Positions 17,568 to 26,769 are shown, counted from the stretch's first letter. The stretch is DNA of 64,000 nucleotides from JB111 sp052093225 (GCA_052093225.1 JBQDDG010000001.1:50316-114315), one strand, 5' to 3'. Translations and numbers: made by a program. Notes: a model not told the origin generated them from the letters alone.

Positions 17568-18956
17568 TTAGCCCAGCGCGGGACGCGACCTGTGCCGAGC
17601 GACGCCCGTCACCCGAACCCTCGTGGCATCAGCGGCCGGCGCGCCCGGGCTCTCGCGTTCGCCGGAGCCGGAGCCCGGGCCGGGGCCAGAGCTGGAGCCC
17701 GCGCCGGAGTTGGAATCTGAGCCGGAGCCGGCGTCACGGCCCGGGCCGGCGCCCAGCGCGCGCGCGGCGATCGCGGTCACGGCGCGCCGGTCGATCTTGC
17801 CGGGGCCGCGCAGCGGGAGCCCGTCGACGACGACGAGCGCCCGGGGGGCGTGCGCGGGGGAGAGGTCGCGGGCCCGGGCGCGCGCGACGGCGAGGAGCTC
17901 GGGCAGGTCCGCCGCCCCGGCCGGGTCCGCACCCTCGGCGCGACGCACGACGACCGCCACCACGAGCTCGCCCCACTCCGGGTCCGGCACGCCGACGACC
18001 GCGCACTCGGCCAGCCCGCTCAGTCCGGACAGTCGCCGCTCCACCGCGAGCGGGGCGACGGTCACCCCGCCCGTGGTGATCGCGTCGTCCAGGCGGCCGA
18101 GGATCTCGAGCCTGCCGCCCGCGTCGAGGGCCCCGGAGTCCGTCGTGCGCAGCCGGCCGCCCGCGAACGTCTCGGCGTCGGCGGCCTCGTCGTCGAGGTA
18201 GCCGGACGCGAGGTGGGGTCCCGCGATCCAGACCCGGGTCTCGGCGTCGACGTCGATCTCGACGCCGTCCAGCGGCACGCCGTCGTAGACGCAGCCGCCC
18301 CCGGTCTCTGTCATGCCGTACGTGCGGACCACCGTGATCCCCGCGCCCGCGGCGTCGTCGTGCACCGCCGGGGCGAGCGCGGCGCCGCCGACGAGGACCG
18401 CGTCGAGCCGCGCGAGCGCGGACCGCACCTCGTCGCCGGCCCCGAGCGCCCGCACCAGCTGGGTCGGCACGAGCGAGAGATAGGTGCGGTCGCCGAGGTC
18501 CGCCGTCGCCCGAACCAGGCCGGCGAGCATGGCCGGGTCGAAGCCGCCGGACGTGTCGAGGACGGCCGGCTCGTGCCCGGAGAGGTGCGAACGCGTGAGG
18601 ATCTGCAGCCCCGCCACGTGGTGGGCGGGCACCGCGAGGATCCAGCGCCCCGGGCCGCCGAGCCGCGCGTGCGTGGCCCGCGCCGAGGCGGTGAGGGCCG
18701 CGGCACCGAGCGCGACGACGTGGCCGCGACCCGTCGTCGAGCCGGAGGTGCGCAGGAGGACGGCCGTGCCGGACGGGACCGGCCGCACGAGGGAGGCCTC
18801 GAGCTCGGCCCGGACCGCACCCGGGTCCGCACCGGGTTCCACGGGCAGCAGCGGGGGGAGGTCGGCGCCGCCGAGCCGGGCGGCGAGGGCTGCGTGGAGA
18901 CGGGCGACGTCATCGGGGTCCGTGCCGCCCGGAAGGACCTCGACCGCCGTCTCCAT
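17568..18956 (-). CDS. menE: o-Succinylbenzoate-CoA ligase MenE
   Basis: 462-residue ANL-superfamily enzyme that adenylates o-succinylbenzoate and forms its CoA thioester. Motifs in order: phosphate loop LLRTSGSTTGRGHVV (near residue 67), TYGMTETGGG (near 216), the hinge-side aspartates in LRTTDSG and LGRLDDAI, and the catalytic C-terminal lysine in GPGKIDRRAV. The phosphate loop is odd: homologues usually read TSGSTGxPK, and here the lysine is absent. The last 60 residues are Gly/Ser-rich and look disordered. The context between menA and menB secures the assignment. Confidence 0.92.
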   Translation of the reverse strand: METAVEVLPGGTDPDDVARLHAALAARLGGADLPPLLPVEPGADPGAVRAELEASLVRPVPSGTAVLLRTSGSTTGRGHVVALGAAALTASARATHARLGGPGRWILAVPAHHVAGLQILTRSHLSGHEPAVLDTSGGFDPAMLAGLVRATADLGDRTYLSLVPTQLVRALGAGDEVRSALARLDAVLVGGAALAPAVHDDAAGAGITVVRTYGMTETGGGCVYDGVPLDGVEIDVDAETRVWIAGPHLASGYLDDEAADAETFAGGRLRTTDSGALDAGGRLEILGRLDDAITTGGVTVAPLAVERRLSGLSGLAECAVVGVPDPEWGELVVAVVVRRAEGADPAGAADLPELLAVARARARDLSPAHAPRALVVVDGLPLRGPGKIDRRAVTAIAARALGAGPGRDAGSGSDSNSGAGSSSGPGPGSGSGERESPGAPAADATRVRVTGVARHRSRPALG

Positions 18957-18962
18957 CTAGAC

Positions 18963-18968
18963 AGCGTA
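18963..18968 (-). promoter_or_regulatory. Candidate -10 element of menE
   Basis: TACGCT on the minus strand, six bases (GTCTAG), then ATG at 18956. The spacer has no ribosome site. Confidence 0.5.
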
Positions 18969-19078
18969 GGTCGGGGTCAGACCAGGGGCTGACCCCCGGG
19001 CCGCGCGCGGGGACGAGAGGTGGACCCGGCCGGGCGAGGCCGATACCGGGGCGGGATCCGCGGGGGACGCCGGCCGCG

Positions 19079-19084
19079 CAGTCT
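19079..19084 (+). promoter_or_regulatory. Candidate -10 element of the small membrane protein gene
   Basis: CAGTCT, six bases (GGACCC), then ATG at 19091. Confidence 0.4.
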
Positions 19085-19090
19085 GGACCC

Positions 19091-19297
19091 ATGACCACCA
19101 CCGACCTCACCGGCCGCCGCAGCGACGACACCCCCGCGCCCCACCCGGGCCTCGAGATCGCCCGCCTGCTCGGCCGCGACGTCGGCGCGCTCGCGCTCGT
19201 CACCGTGCTCGCGGGCGGGCTCGTCGCGGTGGTCGTCGGGAGCGTCGTCCTCGCCGTCGACCGGGTGCTGCCGGCGCTCGTCGGCCTGTTCGGCTAG
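19091..19297 (+). CDS. Small single-span membrane protein, unknown
   Basis: 68 residues: a 35-residue charged N-terminus and one long hydrophobic helix (ALVTVLAGGLVAVVVGSVVL) followed by a second weakly hydrophobic stretch. I do not recognise a family. Support for a real gene comes from high third-position GC, a -10-like hexamer six bases before the ATG, and a position filling the gap between divergent menE and convergent menB. Confidence 0.55.
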   Translation: MTTTDLTGRRSDDTPAPHPGLEIARLLGRDVGALALVTVLAGGLVAVVVGSVVLAVDRVLPALVGLFG

Positions 19298-19331
19298 CGC
19301 TGGGCGGCCCTCGGCCCCCGTCGGGCGGACC

Positions 19332-20300
19332 TCAGACCTGGTAGCCGAACGCGCCCCACTCCGGGTCGCGCTTCTCGAGGAACGCGTCGCGCCCCTCGGC
19401 GGCCTCCGGCGTGCCGTAGGCGAGCCGCGTCGCCTCGCCCGCGAAGACCTGTTGGCCGGCCAGGCCGTCGTCGGCGAGGTTGAACGCGAACTTCAGCATC
19501 CGGATCGCCGTCGGGGACTTGCCGGCGATGATCGCGGCGTACTCGAGCGCCTTCGCCTCGAGCTCGGCGTGCGGGACGGCCTCGTTGACCACGCCCCACC
19601 GCTCGGCGTCGTCGGCGGAGTACTCCCGGGCGAGGAAGAAGATCTCGCGGGCCCGCTTGTCCCCCACCTGGCGGGCCAGCAGCGTCGAGCCGTAGCCCGC
19701 GTCGAAGCTGCCCACGTCGGCGTCGGTCTGCTTGAACCGCGCGTGCTCGCGCGAGGCGATCGCGAGGTCGGAGACCATGACGAGCGAGTGCCCGCCGCCG
19801 GCCGCCCACCCGGGGACCGCCGCGACGATCACCTTCGGCATCGTCCGCATGAGCCGCTGGACCTCGAGGATGTGCAGCCGGCCCGCCCGCGCCGGGTCGA
19901 CCTGCTCGCGGCGCGCCGAGGTGTCCGCGTGCGGGTCGGCGTCGTCGACCTCGTAGCGGTAGCCGTCCGCCCCGCGGATGCGCTGGTCGCCGCCCGAGCA
20001 GAAGGCCCAGCCGCCGTCCTTGGGGGAGGGGCCGTTGCCGGTGAGGACGACGGTCCCGACGTCGGTCGTCAGCCGCGCGTGGTCGAGTGCCCGGTAGAGC
20101 TCGTCGACGGTGCGGGGGCGGAACGCGTTGCGCAGCTCGGGCCGGTCGAACGCGATGCGGACCACGGGCAGGTCACGCTCGCCGTCCGGGCCGCGCTCGA
20201 CGCCCCGGTGGTAGGTGACGTCGCTCGCCTCCCACCCCTCGACGTCGCGCCAGGCGCGGGGATCGAACGTCTCGGACACCTTCGCGGGGATCTCGCTCAC
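19332..20300 (-). CDS. menB: 1,4-dihydroxy-2-naphthoyl-CoA synthase MenB
   Basis: 322-residue crotonase-fold enzyme that closes the second ring of the naphthoquinone. Typical features are the oxyanion-hole segments AFCSGGDQRIRG (near residue 105) and VPGWAAGGGHSL (near 180), the active-site stretch KQTDADVGSFDAGYG (near 210) and the C-terminal ending EWGAFGYQV. The aspartate in TDADVGSFD places it with the bicarbonate-independent mycobacterial type. The GTG start at 20300 has TACCGT six bases upstream; codons further upstream show no MenB-like sequence. Confidence 0.96.
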   Translation of the reverse strand: MSEIPAKVSETFDPRAWRDVEGWEASDVTYHRGVERGPDGERDLPVVRIAFDRPELRNAFRPRTVDELYRALDHARLTTDVGTVVLTGNGPSPKDGGWAFCSGGDQRIRGADGYRYEVDDADPHADTSARREQVDPARAGRLHILEVQRLMRTMPKVIVAAVPGWAAGGGHSLVMVSDLAIASREHARFKQTDADVGSFDAGYGSTLLARQVGDKRAREIFFLAREYSADDAERWGVVNEAVPHAELEAKALEYAAIIAGKSPTAIRMLKFAFNLADDGLAGQQVFAGEATRLAYGTPEAAEGRDAFLEKRDPEWGAFGYQV

Positions 20301-20306
20301 CCCGTC

Positions 20307-20312
20307 ACGGTA
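20307..20312 (-). promoter_or_regulatory. Candidate -10 element of menB
   Basis: TACCGT on the minus strand, six bases (GACGGG), then GTG at 20300. Confidence 0.5.
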
Positions 20313-20403
20313 GCCCGGGCGGGCGCAGGGAGACCCCCGTCCGGATGGCGGGTGCCGACCGTCCGCGCGCATCTTCACCGCGCTGGGTGCGCCCGTGCCT
20401 GGG

Positions 20404-20409
20404 TACCCT
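20404..20409 (+). promoter_or_regulatory. Candidate -10 element of the menC-menD-menF operon
   Basis: TACCCT, six bases (GACGCG), then GTG at 20416. This spacing is the reason for preferring 20416 over an in-frame GTG 21 bases upstream. Confidence 0.5.
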
Positions 20410-20415
20410 GACGCG

Positions 20416-21447
20416 GTGCCGCCCCCCACCGCCCCGGAGCCTCCCGGCGAACGCGCCGTGTACTCCACGGCGCTGCGCACGCGCTTCCGCGGGGTGGACC
20501 GGCGCGACGGCGTCCTGCTGCGCGGCGAGGCCGGCTGGGGCGAGTTCTCACCGTTCTGGGACTACGACGACGCCGTCTCGCTCCCGTGGCTCGTCGCCGC
20601 CCTCGAGGCCGCGGACCTCGGGTACCCCGAGCCGCTGCGCAGCCGCGTCCCCGTCAACGTCACCGTCCCCGCCGTCGGCCCCGAGCAGGCCGGTCGGATC
20701 GTGCGCGGTTCGGGCGGCTGCACGACGGCGAAGGTCAAGGTCGCCGAGCCGGGCCAGGGCGAGGCAGAGGAGATCGAGCGGGTCGCCGCCGTGCGCGACG
20801 CGCTCGGCCCGGGCGGGCACATCCGCATCGACGCCAACGCCGGATGGGACGTGGACACCGCGCTCGCCCGGCTGACCGCGCTGGACCGCGCCGCCGGCGG
20901 CCTGCAGTACGCCGAGCAGCCGGTGGCGACCGTCGAGGAGCTCGCCGAGGTCCGTCGCCGCTCCGGCGTGCCGATCGCCGCGGACGAGTCCGTGCGCCGC
21001 GCCGAGGACCCGCTGCGGGTGGCGCGCGCCGGCGCCGCCGACGTCCTCGTCCTCAAGGTCCAGCCCCTCGGCGGCGTGCGGGCCTGCCTGCGCCTCGCCG
21101 AGCAGGCCGGCCTGCCCGTCGTCGTCTCCTCCGCCCTCGAGTCCTCGGTGGGCCTCGCGGCGGGCGTGGCCCTCGCCGCCGCGCTGCCGGTCGCCGAGCT
21201 GGACGGGGTCCTGCTCGCGGCGGGCCTGGCCACCGGCCACCTGCTCGAGACCGACGTGACGAGCGACCCGCTGCTGCCGGTGGACGGTCACCTGCCCGTG
21301 CGCAGCATCGTCCCCGACGCGGTGCCCGCCGCCGACGACGCCATCACCGGGCGCTGGCTCGCCCGGCTCGACGCCGTCGCCGCCCTGCGTGCGCACGGGG
21401 GCCGGTCCGGTGGGGGCCGGGCCGCCGAGATCTGGGCCGCACGATGA
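20416..21447 (+). CDS. menC: o-Succinylbenzoate synthase MenC
   Basis: 343-residue enolase-superfamily dehydratase. The acid/base and metal residues fall in order: Lys of TAKVKVAE, Asp of RIDANAGWD, Glu of YAEQPVA, Asp of AADESV and the second Lys of VLKVQPLGG. It dehydrates SHCHC to o-succinylbenzoate. The start at 20416 is a judgement: GTG at 20395 would add seven residues. The TGA overlaps the menD ATG (ATGA), so the two are translationally coupled. Confidence 0.93.
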   Translation: MPPPTAPEPPGERAVYSTALRTRFRGVDRRDGVLLRGEAGWGEFSPFWDYDDAVSLPWLVAALEAADLGYPEPLRSRVPVNVTVPAVGPEQAGRIVRGSGGCTTAKVKVAEPGQGEAEEIERVAAVRDALGPGGHIRIDANAGWDVDTALARLTALDRAAGGLQYAEQPVATVEELAEVRRRSGVPIAADESVRRAEDPLRVARAGAADVLVLKVQPLGGVRACLRLAEQAGLPVVVSSALESSVGLAAGVALAAALPVAELDGVLLAAGLATGHLLETDVTSDPLLPVDGHLPVRSIVPDAVPAADDAITGRWLARLDAVAALRAHGGRSGGGRAAEIWAAR

Positions 21448-23138
21448 GCACCGACCAGCCCGAGGCGAGCGCCCACCTCGTCGCCCGCGACGTCGTCCGC
21501 GCGCTCGTGGCCGGCGGCGTGCGCGACGTCGTGCTCGCCCCCGGCTCCCGCTCCGCCCCGCTCGCCCACGCCCTGCATGCCGCCGAGCAGGCCGGCTGGC
21601 TCCGGCTCACCGTGCGGATCGACGAGCGGGTCGCCGGTTTCGTCGCGCTCGGCCTCTCGCGCGCCGGCGAGATCGACGCCGACCCGGCCCTCGCCCCGCC
21701 CCTGGCGCGGCGACCGGTCGCCCTGGTCACCACCTCGGGCACCGCCGTCGCCAATCTCCACCCGGCGGTCCTCGAGGCCGACGCCGCGGGGGTCCCCCTC
21801 GTCCTGCTCACCGCCGACCGGCCCCACGAGCTGCGCGGGACCGGCGCCAACCAGACCACGCAGCAGATGGGCCTCTTCGGCCCCGCGCTCCGCCACGTCG
21901 TCGACGTCCCCGCGGACGCCCCCGCCGGGCCGCCGCTCACCCAGCACGTCGTGCGCGCGCTCGCCGCCGCCACCGGCGCCCGCACGAACGATCCCGGTCC
22001 GGTCCAGCTCAACCTCGGCTTCCGCGAGCCGCTCGCCCCCGCGCGCGTGTGGGTGCCCGGCACCCGCCCGCCCGAGGGGCCGGTGGCCTGGCGCGAGCCG
22101 GCCGGCGCCCGACGCCCGCTCGAGCACGGACCGCGCACCGTCGTGGTCGCCGGGGACACCGCCGGCGGCGCGGCACGCCGGCTCGCCGAGCAGGGCGGCT
22201 GGCCGCTGCTCGCGGAGCCGACCTCCGCCTCCCGCGGCGGCCGCTGCGCCGTGAGCGCCTACCGCGAGCTCCTCGACCTGCCCCAGCTCGGCGGCCGGGT
22301 CGAGCGCGTCGTCGTGGCCGGCCACCCCACGCTCTCGCGGCCCGTCACCCGGCTGCTCGCGCGCGAGGACGTCGAGGTCGTCGTGCTCGCCCCCACCGGC
22401 CGGTGGCCGGACGCAGCCGGCACCGCGACGACGGTCGCCGCCGGCTACGAGGTGGAGGGCGCACCGGGCCCGGGCGACGAGGCGTGGCTCGACCTCTGGC
22501 TCGACGCCGGCCGCGCCGTCGTCGCCCGCCTCTCCCACCCCGCCGCGGGCCCGCCCGACGACGGCACCGTCGACGCGCTCGGGGTCGCCGCCGTCGTCGC
22601 CGCCTCGGCCCGCCGCTCCGGCGTGCTCGTGCTCGGCGCCTCCCGCGTGGTGCGCGACGTCGACCTCGTCGGCCAGCCCTGGATGGACCCCCTGCCGTCC
22701 GTGCTGTCCAACCGCGGACTCGCCGGCATCGACGGCACGGTCTCCACCGCCGTCGGCCTGGCCCGCGGTAGCGGCCGCCCGGTCCGCGTCCTGCTCGGCG
22801 ACCTCACCTTCCTGCACGACGCCGGCGGTCTCCTCCTCGGCGCCCTCGAGGAGGAGGTGGACGTGCAGGTGGTCGTCGCCGACGACGCCGGCGGCGCGAT
22901 CTTCGCCCTCCTCGGCCACGAGGACGCCACCCCCGACGGCTTCGCCCGCCTCTTCACCACCCCGCAGGTGGCCGACCTCGAGGCGCTCGCCCGCGGGTAC
23001 GGCGCGGCCTACCGCTCGCCCACCTCGCTCGACGACCTCCGCTCGGTGCTCGCCGAACCGGTCGCCGGCCGGTCGGTCGTGCACGTGCGGGTCGGCCCCA
23101 GGCGCGCCGAGACGTCACGGGCGCGGTCGCTGCTGTGA
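21444..23138 (+). CDS. menD: SEPHCHC synthase MenD
   Basis: 564-residue thiamine diphosphate enzyme that joins 2-oxoglutarate to isochorismate. The N-terminal catalytic glutamate is in RIDERVAGFVALGL and VLAPGSRSAPLAHAL precedes it; the region LLTADRPHELRGTGANQTTQQ is characteristic of MenD; the cofactor-binding segment near the C-terminus is LLGDLTFLHDAGGLLLGAL with VVADDAGGAIF. Length is normal. It overlaps menC upstream and the isochorismate synthase gene downstream by four bases each. Confidence 0.96.
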   Translation: MSTDQPEASAHLVARDVVRALVAGGVRDVVLAPGSRSAPLAHALHAAEQAGWLRLTVRIDERVAGFVALGLSRAGEIDADPALAPPLARRPVALVTTSGTAVANLHPAVLEADAAGVPLVLLTADRPHELRGTGANQTTQQMGLFGPALRHVVDVPADAPAGPPLTQHVVRALAAATGARTNDPGPVQLNLGFREPLAPARVWVPGTRPPEGPVAWREPAGARRPLEHGPRTVVVAGDTAGGAARRLAEQGGWPLLAEPTSASRGGRCAVSAYRELLDLPQLGGRVERVVVAGHPTLSRPVTRLLAREDVEVVVLAPTGRWPDAAGTATTVAAGYEVEGAPGPGDEAWLDLWLDAGRAVVARLSHPAAGPPDDGTVDALGVAAVVAASARRSGVLVLGASRVVRDVDLVGQPWMDPLPSVLSNRGLAGIDGTVSTAVGLARGSGRPVRVLLGDLTFLHDAGGLLLGALEEEVDVQVVVADDAGGAIFALLGHEDATPDGFARLFTTPQVADLEALARGYGAAYRSPTSLDDLRSVLAEPVAGRSVVHVRVGPRRAETSRARSLL

Positions 23139-24373
23139 CGCCGCGACCGACCCCGTACGGGAGGTGGACGCGGGACGGCTCGGGACTGACCGGGACCGGC
23201 GGCGTCGTCCTCGCGCTCGACGGCGATGCCCGGCTCGCGCGGCTCGCCGCGCTCTGGGCGGACCTCGCCCCCGCGGTGCGGGTGGCGCCGGTGGGCCGGG
23301 CGCAGCGCGCCGTGTGTCTCGTGTCCTCCGTCTTCGACGACGCCTCCCCGCAGCCCGCGCTGCTGCACGTGCCGGGCGACGTGGTCGAGCTGAGCGACGG
23401 GGCCGAGGTCGGGCGCCGCATGCAGGACGTGGCACCGGCCGCGCTCGCGGAGCTCGCCGGGCGGCACGGGGCGCGCCTGGTGACGGACGCGGAGATCGCG
23501 GCCTGGTCGGGCGGGGACGGCCGGCCGGCCGGTGGGCCTTGTGCGGCCGACGACGGCGGAGCGTTGACCGGCCACCGGGCGCGGATCGTGCGGGCTCTGG
23601 ACGAGATCGGCGCGGGACGGGCACGGAAGGTCGTCGTCGCCCGCGACGTCCTCGAGCCGCTCGCCGGCGCGGGTCCGACCTCCCTCACCGACACCCTGGC
23701 CGCGGCCTACCCCGGGACCTGGGCGTTCGCCGTCGGCGGGCTCGTGGGGGCCACGCCGGAGCTCCTCGCCCTGCGGCGCGGTGACCGGTTCGCGTCCCGC
23801 GTGCTCGCCGGGTCCCAGCGCCGGCTCGACGACCCGGACGCCGACGCCGCCTCGGCGGCCAGGCTGCGCACCGACCGCCGGCTCGTCGAGGAGCACACCC
23901 TCGCGGCGACCCCGGTGGTCGAGGCGCTCGCCGCCCACGGCACGCTCGACGACCCGTCGCCGGAGCCCGCGATCCTCACCCTGCCCAACGTCCACCACCT
24001 GTCCACCGACGTCGTCGGCACTCTCGCGGACCCGGCCACCGACGTCCTCGCGCTCGTGGCGTCGATCCACCCGACCGCGGCCGTGGCGGGCGTGCCCACG
24101 CGCGTGGCGATGGACGTCATCCGCCGGGTCGAGGCCACCGACCGCGGGCGCTACGCCGGGCCGGTGGGCTGGATGGACGCGGCGGGCGACGGCGAGATCG
24201 GGCTCGCGCTGCGCTGCGGCCAGATCGAGGGCGGGAACATCCGACTCTTCGCCGGCGGCGGGATCGTCGCGGGCGCGGACCCGGACGACGAGGTCGCCGA
24301 GACCGTCGGGAAGCTCCGGCCCATGCGCGAGGCGCTCGGCGGGGCGGGCGACCGCCACGGCGTGTCCAGGTAG
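23135..24373 (+). CDS. menF: Isochorismate synthase (MenF type)
   Basis: 412-residue chorismate-utilising enzyme that makes isochorismate, the first intermediate of the pathway. The chorismate-binding domain occupies the C-terminal 270 residues: GAGRARKVVVARDV, FAVGGLVGATPELL, RVLAGSQRR, LVEEHTLAATPV, the SIHPTAAVAG active-site loop and RCGQIEGGNIRLFAGGGIVAGADP. The GTG overlaps the menD stop, so menC, menD and menF form one coupled operon. An EntC-like siderophore role is unlikely in this context. Confidence 0.93.
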   Translation: MTPRPTPYGRWTRDGSGLTGTGGVVLALDGDARLARLAALWADLAPAVRVAPVGRAQRAVCLVSSVFDDASPQPALLHVPGDVVELSDGAEVGRRMQDVAPAALAELAGRHGARLVTDAEIAAWSGGDGRPAGGPCAADDGGALTGHRARIVRALDEIGAGRARKVVVARDVLEPLAGAGPTSLTDTLAAAYPGTWAFAVGGLVGATPELLALRRGDRFASRVLAGSQRRLDDPDADAASAARLRTDRRLVEEHTLAATPVVEALAAHGTLDDPSPEPAILTLPNVHHLSTDVVGTLADPATDVLALVASIHPTAAVAGVPTRVAMDVIRRVEATDRGRYAGPVGWMDAAGDGEIGLALRCGQIEGGNIRLFAGGGIVAGADPDDEVAETVGKLRPMREALGGAGDRHGVSR

Positions 24374-24447
24374 CTCACAGGGGACGCTGATCGTTCCCTC
24401 AGCCGGCGGGTGTGCTGTGTCCTCATGACCGATCCGAGGAGGACCCG

Positions 24448-25824
24448 ATGAGCGATCAGCAGTGGTGGCAGCCCCGCGAGCCCGCCCCGCGCCCGGAGCA
24501 GTGGCGCTCCGAGCAGCCGCACCCCGGACAGCCGGTCCAGCCGCACCATCCCCGCGGCGACGCCTACGTGTCCTACGGCCGGCTCTCGCCGGGGGAGTAC
24601 GCGCCGTCCGCCCACGCCCCCGACGCACCGGTGCCGCCGAGCACGATGCCGCCCGCCGGCAGCGCGACCGCCGCCGCACCGCGCCCCGCCCGTACCCGCA
24701 CGGTCTTCGCGGCCGCCGCGCTCGCCGCCGTGCTCGCCTCGGGCGGGACTGCGGCGCTCGGCCTGGCGCTCGACGACGGGACCACGATCGGGGCCGACGC
24801 ACCCGCGTCGGAGCCCGGGTCGCCGTCGGGCGGGGACGAGGGCACGCCGGTCCGGGCGAGCAGCTCGGGCGACGGCTCCGACGGGGCCACGTCCACCGAC
24901 TGGAGCGGCGTCGTCGAGGAGGTCACACCGTCCGTCGTCGCCGTGTCGGTCGTCTCCGGCCAGGGGGAGGGCGCCGGATCCGGCGTCGTCATCGACGAGG
25001 AGGGGCACGTCCTCACCAACGCCCACGTCGTCGCGGGCGCCGAGCAGGTGACGCTCACCCTCGCCGACGGGCGCATGTTCGAGGCCGAGGTGGTCGGGGC
25101 GGACGAGTCCTCCGACCTCGCCGTCCTCGCGATCACCGACCCGCCGGACGACCTCTCGCCGGCCACGCTCGGCTCGGACGCGGACCTCGCCGTCGGCGCC
25201 CCGGTCCTCGCCGTCGGCAACCCGCTCGGCCTGCAGTCCACCGCGACCACCGGCATCGTCTCCGCGCTCGACCGGCCCGTGTCCACCAGCGACGCGACCG
25301 GGTCCGGCGCCGTCGTGACGTCAGCGATCCAGATCGACGCCGCGATCAACCCCGGCAACTCGGGCGGGCCGCTCTTCGACTCGTCCGGCCGGGTGGTCGG
25401 CATCAACAGCTCGATCGCCACGATGCCCGGGACGGGCGGGCAGTCCGGCAACATCGGCGTCGGGTTCGCCATCCCCGTCGACCACGCCGCCCGCGTGGCC
25501 GGCGAGCTCATCGAGGACGGCACCGCCGAGCACGCCTTCCTCGGCGTCAGCATCGGGGACGGCCAGGCGGCCACGGACGCCGGCGTCCGCTCCGGCGCCG
25601 CCGTCGCCCGTGTCGAGGACGGGACCCCGGCCGCCGAGGCCGGGCTGCAGGAGGGGGACGTCATCGTCTCGCTCGACGACGGTGCGATCTCGTCGGGTGT
25701 TGCCCTCACCGCGGCGGTGCGCGAGCACGTCGAGGGGGACACCGTCACCCTCGGTGTCGCGCGCGACGGCGCCGTGGAGGACGTCGAGGTCACGCTCGCC
25801 GCGGGCGAGGCGCGCGCCGGCTGA
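24448..25824 (+). CDS. Membrane-anchored HtrA/DegP-like serine protease
   Basis: 458 residues. A Pro/Gln/His-rich cytoplasmic region (1-80) precedes one membrane helix (TVFAAAALAAVLASGGTAAL, about 84-104) and an acidic linker. The trypsin-like protease domain carries His in LTNAHVV (near 190), Asp in SSDLAVL (near 224) and Ser in PGNSGGPLF (near 304); a PDZ domain follows (about 355-450). This is the PepD/HtrA layout of actinobacterial envelope proteases. The ATG at 24448 has a GAGGAGGACCCG ribosome site. It follows the men operon by 74 bases and may be a separate unit. Confidence 0.93.
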   Translation: MSDQQWWQPREPAPRPEQWRSEQPHPGQPVQPHHPRGDAYVSYGRLSPGEYAPSAHAPDAPVPPSTMPPAGSATAAAPRPARTRTVFAAAALAAVLASGGTAALGLALDDGTTIGADAPASEPGSPSGGDEGTPVRASSSGDGSDGATSTDWSGVVEEVTPSVVAVSVVSGQGEGAGSGVVIDEEGHVLTNAHVVAGAEQVTLTLADGRMFEAEVVGADESSDLAVLAITDPPDDLSPATLGSDADLAVGAPVLAVGNPLGLQSTATTGIVSALDRPVSTSDATGSGAVVTSAIQIDAAINPGNSGGPLFDSSGRVVGINSSIATMPGTGGQSGNIGVGFAIPVDHAARVAGELIEDGTAEHAFLGVSIGDGQAATDAGVRSGAAVARVEDGTPAAEAGLQEGDVIVSLDDGAISSGVALTAAVREHVEGDTVTLGVARDGAVEDVEVTLAAGEARAG

Positions 25825-25829
25825 CCCTG

Positions 25830-25869
25830 CTGCCCGGCTCGTGCGGCGACGACCGCGCGGGCCGGGCAG
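25830..25869. terminator. Hairpin after the HtrA gene
   Basis: CTGCCCGGC and its perfect complement GCCGGGCAG flank an inner TGCGG...CCGCG pairing, starting six bases after the htrA stop. No T-run. Confidence 0.6.
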
Positions 25870-26243
25870 GTCGCCAGCCGCGGTCGTGGCGCCGTCGGCG
25901 GTTGCGCTCTGGCCCCGAGCACTCACTGCTCAATCGACCGTGAGCCGTAGCGCATCGGCGGCTTGCTGAAGCGCGGGCGGAGAGGTCTCCTGCCGCCGCA
26001 CGGCGTACTCGCTGCCGGCGGCCTCGACGACGGGCGTGCGGGGCGTCGACTGAGTTGGCTCGCCGGGCACGTTCCGGGCACGTTCCGGGGCGAACCGGGG
26101 ATCAGGGACGCGTTCAGTTGGCCGTGTTCCTGCGGCGAGGCGGCGTGCAACTCGGACATCTTCGAAGATTGACCGGACAGCCACCGGCCGTGGTCCTGCG
26201 AGTGTGAGAGCGTGAGTTCCAGACGATTCGGAGGACTCTCTCA
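25870..26243. other. 374-base stretch without a recognisable gene
   Basis: GC content falls here compared with the flanks. It contains a direct repeat GGGCACGTTCC at 26065-26075 and 26076-26086 and an AT-rich segment near 26155-26175 that could hold the promoter of the small gene that follows. Minus-strand open frames of 78 and 126 codons cross it, but they overlap each other and show no family features. It could be the decayed edge of a transferred segment. Confidence 0.5.
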
Positions 26244-26447
26244 ATGTCGACACGAACCGGGATCGACGCCCGGATTCCGGCTTCCTACGACCTGTGGTGG
26301 TCGCTGGCACTTGTTGGCGGTCTGCTCCTCCTGGTGGCGGCCGTCTATCTGGTCGTGCGACTTGCGGTCCGGCATGAGCACCGACGTGATCGGCGACGCC
26401 GCAAAGCGACGAACGAGCAACGTTCCACGGGTGCCCACGAGGCCTGA
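26244..26447 (+). CDS. Small single-span membrane protein, unknown
   Basis: 67 residues: a short outside N-terminus, one strongly hydrophobic helix (LALVGGLLLLVAAVYLVVRL, about 20-39) and a very basic cytoplasmic tail (RHEHRRDRRRRKATNEQ), fitting an N-out, C-in orientation. The ATG has GGAGGA about eight bases upstream. Base composition is less GC-rich than the men and nuo genes. No family recognised; it is the first of three tiny membrane proteins in this accessory stretch. Confidence 0.6.
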   Translation: MSTRTGIDARIPASYDLWWSLALVGGLLLLVAAVYLVVRLAVRHEHRRDRRRRKATNEQRSTGAHEA

Positions 26448-26496
26448 AGGACGCGGCAAAGACTCGTGCATGCGCGGCGCTTCTGCTCGATAGCAG

Positions 26497-26769
26497 TCAG
26501 GAGTTCGTCCGGCTCGGTGGTCGCCGCCGGGCGAGCCGATAGCCAGCGACGCCGGCGACCAGGGAGAGTCCGGAAAGCAGCCCGAGCAGCGCGAGCGAGT
26601 TGACACCGTCCAGGACAAGGACACCCGGCGTCGTTGTCTCCAGAGTGACGGGCGTTGTCTGCGTCCACCCGAAGCCGACACCTCGAAGGATGAGGGTCGC
26701 GCAGCTCGCGACCAGCAGGGCAAGCCCGGCAAGAAGGACGGTGGGCAACGGTCGCCTCATCGACACCAT
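26497..26769 (-). CDS. Small two-span membrane protein, unknown
   Basis: 90 residues. An N-terminal hydrophobic helix ends in VASC (residues 12-23), which may be a lipobox or simply a membrane anchor; a short Thr-rich outside segment follows, then a second helix (LLGLLSGLSLVAGVAGYRLA) and a basic tail. A second ATG three codons in is an equal candidate start. Reading direction matches the ABC genes further along. No family recognised. Confidence 0.55.
   Translation of the reverse strand: MVSMRRPLPTVLLAGLALLVASCATLILRGVGFGWTQTTPVTLETTTPGVLVLDGVNSLALLGLLSGLSLVAGVAGYRLARRRPPSRTNS

Noticed and set aside
25930..26310. 126-codon minus-strand frame (and a 78-codon frame at 25923-26159)
   Set aside because: They overlap each other and the start of the small membrane protein gene, lack a clear ribosome site and match no family.
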